Source of the DNA: Prostheceraeus crozeri
Lineage: Eukaryota; Platyhelminthes; Polycladida; Euryleptidae
Reading direction: 5' to 3'
DNA: 64,000 nt
Assembly (NCBI GenBank): GCA_907163375.1
Contig: CAJQUW010000619.1
Span: 109,867-173,866, forward strand
The notes under the pieces are model-generated. The model made no database searches, was not told where the DNA came from, and saw only the letters and a list, made by a program, of their open reading frames with translations. Positions 57,591-64,000 of the stretch are shown piece after piece; within the stretch, counting starts at the first letter, position 1; each line of letters starts with the position of its first letter. The position numbers and the translations under genes are program-made.

Positions 57591-58789
57591 CTGGAATGGA
57601 TTTATGTAAGTTACTGATTTTTTAACATAAATAATTGCTGATATTGGCATATATAATATACAATTAATGACGAAAAGGTACTTTGTGATTAATTTATGAT
57701 TGTGTACAACATGATGCAATGAATATCTAAATACAATGTCTTATTCCATGTAAGTAAATAAATAGATAATGCAGCTACAGTATGAGTATATAAAGATAAT
57801 TTATAACAGTTTAATCTTTATTTTGTCAGTGAATTCGGACATTTATCGTACCATCCAAATAAAAATGTTGAATTTAAGCCCCTATAGTACTTTCACATTG
57901 AAAACATGGAAAATTGTATTATTCTAATGACATGTATTGTGTATCTTGTCCAGTATTATTTCTCACTGCATTATATCAATACGTCTCCATCATAAGAATT
58001 ACCTAAGATGTGACTACATTATTGACATGATTATGATATTCGTCTGTGACTCCCTTCTTTCCCGCTACACCATTTATATCTTATGCAATTTAATTGATGA
58101 GCTTGGCATCAATTACTGATAATCACAAAATTGATTAATAAGGAAATATTTCTGATACTACATGTATATGATTCACTTTGCATAGATTTATCATCTTAAG
58201 AACTAAGAACTTGTGTTCTAACATTAACCTGTATGCTGATCATATCTATCTATATATAAAACTTCTTTGTAATGCAGTTAATCATGATTGAATGTTTCAT
58301 GATCTTTCATCCTTAGAACATTTCATGATAATTAATAATATCAGTCAATGTTTCTTAATCATATGATCATATAATGGTGTATATAAACATAAACATTCAT
58401 ATTCAAATTTTATAGCTGCTTACATATCTATATGTATATCCATCTTAATAGTTGCCTGTCTATTTGTATGTATGTCTATGTGTATGTACCTGTGCATCCT
58501 TTGTGTATGTGTGCACATATATATGCATATTTCTCAATGTCAACTCCAATAAACACTGTGAAATTTCACTGTCATTCTGGACTTAGTAATAATTGCTGGC
58601 AACAGACATCTTACACAAAGAAAAGTCTTTGTTCAAGATGATCAGACACATCATCAAAAATTCTTCTTTCCTCAGATACTGTTCTTCATCACTCTTCCTG
58701 AATATTAAAATGTCTGAACATTTTCATGATCATAATCATGTGTTAATCATGTGTTAATATACAATAACACTTGGATGGTAACTGTATTG
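57591..58789. other. AT-rich spacer, nothing recognised
   Basis: No gene, RNA or repeat that I can support. A block near 57980-58090 is loosely similar to the C-rich blocks at 52.8 and 53.3 kb. Confidence 0.4.
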
Positions 58790-59315
58790 ATATCACAACA
58801 TTATTATTGATATATTCATATTCTGCTCTTTGTCAGCTTTCATATGATATATCGCACGATATACATCGACTAAATATTGAAAAAAATAACAGAAGGGAAC
58901 AGTAAATCCAAGCATGAGTTGCAATTTTAAATTAGTGAACATAATTCAATTATGAGAACATTCTCATCATGTTCGTTGTGATATTAGCTTTGAAATGATA
59001 TATTACTTGACATGTATCTCTCCAAATCTCAAAAGAGAACAAAAGAGAACACTGAGACACGATTTAGGATCAAAATATCGCATATCAATGTATTGCTGTT
59101 CTTAAATATGCCTGATGAATGCTATGTCAATTGCGCTGTGTCAAAATCTGAGTTATCAGATATATTTCGATTTCTTTGTTTCTTTTATTGATGAAAAAGA
59201 TATCTTGTCAACATGATATCTACATTCACAAATTTCAACCTAGAAATTTTTTAGGGTTAGACTTTCTACAAATCACATACTTCATCATAGTAATCTTTAG
59301 AATTGTATACATTCT
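58790..59315. repeat. Array-edge module, copy J3
   Basis: Same order again: diverged monomer, AACATAATTCAATTATGAGA, CACTGAGACACGATTTAGG, then the unique part. The 3' end is shorter than in J1 and J2. Confidence 0.78.
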
Positions 59316-59390
59316 TTCCTCTTCCGTCCTCTTGTATTCTCTTATGTCCCGTTCATTATATTAAAGAATCGTTTTCCTGACTATTAAATG

Positions 59391-60545
59391 TCTAAACATT
59401 TTCATGATCATTACCAATAATAAACTAAATAACTATTAGACTGACGACAAAATTCATGCAATTTGAAATGGATTTCAATTGCCCACAATATAGTGTTCAC
59501 TCATAATGAAGTGATAAGTGTGTCCGAACATTTAAACCATTGTATGAACACTATGTTGTGGCATTGTTACATTAGCAGTCGGATCCAATATTGAATTATT
59601 AATAATTCATTGATATGAGTAAAATGACACAAAATTTTTCTGCAATCTTTTATTTCTCTGCCTCATATCCTCTATCATGCAACTGATGACATCCAATTAT
59701 GGAATCAATGATTCCAACTGCTTCCAGTGGTAGCTTTTGGATCACTCACATTTCAAAAACATATGGAAATCACATCGAAACTTAGATATGAGTGCATATC
59801 TATGACTCCTTGTTTCAAGACATCAATTCAGCAATGCTAAATAAAATTCGTTTCATTAATAAGACAGTTGTTGTCCAAATGAAACTCTTAAAACCTCCAA
59901 TCTAATGACGGACACTTGTTCATTATCAGCTAAGTACATTGTTAAAATAAAACATGAATGCACTAAATGGTAATGCATTTATTATTTTGGAATATAAATA
60001 ATTAAAATTCAGAATTGATGGAGCAACTTTCAGATTCTTAGTGCAGTCTTTTATCATTTCTCAGCAATTCTACAGAAGCACATATAACAGAAGGAACAAT
60101 CTCCTGCACACTCCTCATGGTCAATGTAATAAAAAGTTCTCCAGCTTCCATGAAATCTCATCGATACACTACCTGCATGATATTGACTAGCATGACTATC
60201 ACTTGTCCATCATTTTCAACTGAAGTCTATAAAATTCTACAAATTTAGAAGTCAAAATAAGCTTCACTCTCATGATGTCATTGCTACAAGGTAGTGGCTA
60301 TTAATGGATCTCTATCGAATACAGACGATTGGATACACTACTAAGAGAGTGAAGTTAATTTTGAATTCGAATTTGTAGAATTAAATGTTTGAATATTCAA
60401 ATGATCACTACCAATAAAAAATGAAAATAAGTATTAAATTATTGACAAAATTCATATGATTTGAAATGGATTTCAATTGCCCACAATATAGTGTTCACTC
60501 TAAATGAGGAAAGTGATATGTGTCCGAACACTTGAACCATGAATG
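59391..60545. repeat. Two copies of a block of about 150 bp, 1 kb apart
   Basis: GGATTTCAATTGCCCACAAT, then ATAGTGTTCACT and GTGTCCGAACA, occurs near 59470-59535 and near 60468-60532 (spacing 998 bp), with similar flanks. The sequence between is AT-rich and shows no gene. Confidence 0.7.
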
Positions 60546-61440
60546 TAATGACAATCTACCGAATGAAGACATGAAAGGAAGAAGTAGATGTGAAGCATCA
60601 TCACTTCATTGCCTTTTTCAGCTATCTATGGAATCATCACTGTACAAGTATATTACATCGTTCAGTTAATTATCCATCACAACATGTAATCAATCTACAT
60701 ATTTGATGAAGCATTACATGTTGTCTTGGTGCTTCCATACATATTTCAGATACACAATATCCTGTCATCCTCATTAATGACAAAGTATTCGAGATGTCAT
60801 CCGCTGACGAAATTTTTATATGACAAAAAAGATGATCAAGACAAAGATGATGATACGAAAAGAACTTTGACATATTACATAATATACATACATCACCAGT
60901 CAAATAGTCTATCAAAATGTCAAGGTCAAACAATTAAGTGAATGTTTTAAAAGTCTATGATATCTTGAAGCAATAGATTCAGGAGGACATCTAATGCTAT
61001 GACAACCGATGTCTATGAATTTGATTTCAAATTCAAAGTCAGTCAAATTCGAATCTGAAATCGAATTCATTTTCATCGCGTCGTCTTACAATGCTGGTGG
61101 ATCCTCGTACATAATTCTTATTTTTATTTGTAATCTAATCTATTTTTGGTATCTGATCGATACATAGATATGAAAAAAAGTCAAAATACTGTATTTCTCG
61201 ACTATCTATTCATCACTTTAGTTCCAATCTCCATCTTCGTGGGATATCTCGGACTCTGTGCCATCATTGTGCAATTCACTGACTCATATATGTGAAAAAG
61301 TGTCAAAATACTGTATTTCTCAGATATCTATAGGAACACCAGTATATCATTGCATTACTTCGGTCTGCATGACATTTACAATCATCCATCGTGGGACTTC
61401 GCATAAACCGGTAAGTACGATATTTCTGTATAAAATGTAT
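60546..61440. other. AT-rich stretch, nothing recognised
   Basis: No coding region or RNA gene supported. CAAAATACTGTATTTCTCGA-like text occurs twice (about 61183 and 61303), a short diverged duplication. Confidence 0.45.
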
Positions 61441-62660
61441 ACAGAAATAATTATATTGCCATTTCAGTTAGTCGAAACGCGTTTCTACATCATTCATCAG
61501 TTCAATCAATTTCATCACAACTTTAAAATCTTAGAAGTATCATTTAAGGGGAAATTATTGTAGTTATAACTCCGTATACTAAATTATCACATTTCATCAA
61601 TTCCAACATTGTTACAATTTATACTTACAATGATCGATAAAGTAGATATCCATGAATTTTGCAATGAAACTATTGCATCTGACATCTTCAGTTAATCGAA
61701 ACGCGTTTCTATATGATCAAATGAGCTATGTGCACTTTATATTGTCAAAAAAATGTTGCAATAATGATAGAATTATGACCGTCATAGCAATATGGTTCAT
61801 CTAATAAGTCTTAATATGTCGTATTAAGTGTATGTTGATATCTGTAGCAATAATAACTGATTAGCTCGATATGTATGATCCAATCAAGTTTAAACTGCAA
61901 CGAAACTATGTATAGAGACATTTAAAACGAAACACATGATAGCAGTCATTCACATAATTCACATACATATCTGAAAATTGACATTACAGCATTAATTGAC
62001 ATCCTCAGTTTGTCGAAACGCGTCATTTAGATAAAATTCAGACATGATAAGTAATTTATATAAAATCTTTCCTTTCATTCGTCTATAAATAATCAGAATA
62101 GTTACCAAAAACATTTTATGTCTATATTGAAACCCATGCCAACAATTCTTGCTTATAAGGCATCGACCTCTATGTTAAATATATTATTGACACCGATAAT
62201 ATATTTATAAGTACCAGGAGCTTATTCGTATAAATATTTAGACAGCCATACAAAGTCTTATTCAACACAACAATTTTAGGACGAAACTTACAGACTGACT
62301 ATAAAATTGACATCTTCAGTTAGTCGAAACGCGTTTCTACATGATTATTGAACTACCTCTAATCTACATTAGCTCCGGAACGTAGTAGGATTCATAGAAT
62401 TATGACCATTTCAGTGATAGGCTACATTATTCCATTCTCAAAGATTATGTTTCTCTACAATAACATCCATGGTCATTTCCATTCACAAATTCGACATCTA
62501 TGATCCCAATTACCCTTTATTGTAGTCATACCTTGTATAGAAACATTGAAAACTCAATACAGTACTAAAACTCATGGTCATACTTTAGTCATGTATGTAA
62601 AAATTGACGCATTATCAATATACGACATCTTCAGTTTGTCGAAACGCGTTTCTCAAGCAA
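61441..62660. repeat. Diverged repeats sharing the palindrome GAAACGCGTTTC
   Basis: A core of CATCTTCAGTTAGTCGAAAC followed by GCGTTTCTAC occurs with its CGAAAC at 61473, 61697, 62014, 62325 and 62640. Spacings are 224, 317, 311 and 315 bp. Sequence between the cores is only loosely alike, while the core is almost unchanged. Confidence 0.8.
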
Positions 62661-64000
62661 TATTTAAACATCCTACATAGCATGCATATTAATATTCATC
62701 GCAGTCAACTACAATATTATCCTAGCCACCAGCATGAGGCTGCAAATGTACATGGAATCCAAATCCATAAGATGGTATTGACAAAATATCGATATCTATG
62801 TTAAATAGACTAGTTAATCCATTCATAGGAAATTTAGAACCCGCGGGCATAACTATGCAAGTTTTTAAGATAATCTGTTGTGAACCGACATCTCAATTTT
62901 AAGTTGAAGATCATTCTAATTTCTCCACTTTTTTTCAATTTCTCCGCAAAATGAAATAACATGTCCGATATCTATGAAAAAAATTTGAACAATCCACAAT
63001 GACCTCTAGTCTCCCTCCAGGAATTATGGTCGCCCAAAAACATCGTTTACAGAAATGAGACACTCTCAAAGATGTCGCTACTTCAATTTTTTGATAAAAA
63101 TTTTCATTAGAAGAAGCCCCAAGTCTGCGAAAAGAGTCAAAATTCTTTCAAAGTCTGTCAAAATGATCACCTCATCCCAAGCGGATGATTTATCACAAAA
63201 CTATGAAGAAATGCAAACATTTCAGACATATAGGTTGCCCGAAAGTTGGAAACCTATGATTTCAGAGAGACTTTTTCGTCAATTACCATAGATATCTCGA
63301 AAACGAAACATCACAGAAGCCGAAACTTTGCCCACATAAAGTGCACCGTTGAATTATGGGTCTCAGGTATATTTTGTTCTAATCGCATGGAAATTATATT
63401 CATGGGAAGCATTTGAAACTTGGATTTTCATCAAAAATTGGCACTTTTGATTTTTGCGAATTTTTTTCGACCAGTTCCCATGGGCCAATCTACGTGAAAA
63501 AAAAATTAGGATATAGCCAAGAGGTGTATAAAAAATATCCCTTTCGAATTGCATGAAAATTCCAACTGTCTGGTTCCTAAAAATTCCCAAAAAATTTGAG
63601 GAAACATTGATTTTTCAAAAAAAGAACGTTTCGGACTCGAACTCTGATTCCAAGGGTCGTATGGACTAATAAATGGTACCATTGGATAGAGCTCCATGAG
63701 ACGCTTCGAATGATGTATCACATGACCCATAAAACCTAACTTTGAGATCACGAAAAATTTTCAGAGGGCCAAATAGGGCCAAAAATAACCCGAATTTCAA
63801 TGGTTCCTCAAAAGTTCAAATTGGGTCGAATTCGGCCAAAATTGATTTTGGTAACCCCGGTGGACCCATCAAACAGGCCCTGATGATTGCACCCCCCAAT
63901 GATTATCTAAAATGGGCCTTCGGCCCATTAAAAGTTTTTGTCTTCCTTCCACTCCAAAAGTGTCTTCCTTCCAACCAAAGTGTCTTCCTATTAGGGTTAG
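62661..64000. repeat. Right-flank repeat block
   Basis: Low-complexity text with phrases such as GGTTCCTCAAAAG and AACCCGAATTTCAATGG, ending in CCAAAAGTGTCTTCC (twice in slightly different form) and TTAGGGTTAG at the window edge. These mirror the opening of the block at 25.94 kb in inverted orientation. No gene. Confidence 0.45.

Overview
The window is metazoan-type nuclear DNA: AT-rich, with GT-AG introns, tRNA-derived SINEs, a Penelope-like retroelement remnant, a Maverick/Polinton and large satellite arrays. Nothing in it fixes the species; an invertebrate genome is my inference from this mix.

Left part (1-7.9 kb). Two copies of one SINE family flank a leftward open reading frame of about 1000 codons that encodes roughly 13 diverged ubiquitin-like domains without regular Gly-Gly junctions. 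Upstream of it lies a 77-bp tandem repeat. Next come a 5'-truncated Penelope-like fragment that keeps its GIY-YIG endonuclease region and a small GGTACATG-rich minisatellite.

Polinton/Maverick (about 7.7-22.5 kb). The element is nearly complete in content, with about four breaks overall and no terminal inverted repeats that I could find. Rightward it encodes a UBA-RING protein, three unknowns, a packaging ATPase, another unknown, a chromodomain integrase, a penton-like capsid protein, a basic core protein, the major capsid protein and an adenain-like protease. Leftward, converging on the protease, lie a gene with a TATA-binding-protein-like domain and a large PolB with C2H2 fingers. Three genes share the TATA box TATATAAGG together with bZIP-type sites, while the capsid genes lack it. 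This looks like an early/late transcription programme, with a TBP-like factor carried by the element. Three covarying hairpins with a common loop lie between polB and the TBP-like gene.

22.5-25.5 kb. A leftward, multi-exon, GC-richer gene can be followed through seven coding exons, all joined in phase 0 (508 codons), plus a probable 5' non-coding exon with a TATA box.

Right part (25.9-64 kb). This is repeat territory: a diverged low-complexity block, an 867-bp tandem repeat, about 22.8 kb of a 141-bp satellite that reverses orientation near 49.24 kb, three copies of an array-edge module, a 42-bp minisatellite with a longer higher-order unit, and five diverged units of about 311-317 bp (one spacing 224 bp) sharing the palindrome GAAACGCGTTTC. 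I see no convincing gene there; the many open frames follow from repeat lengths (141, 42) that are multiples of three.
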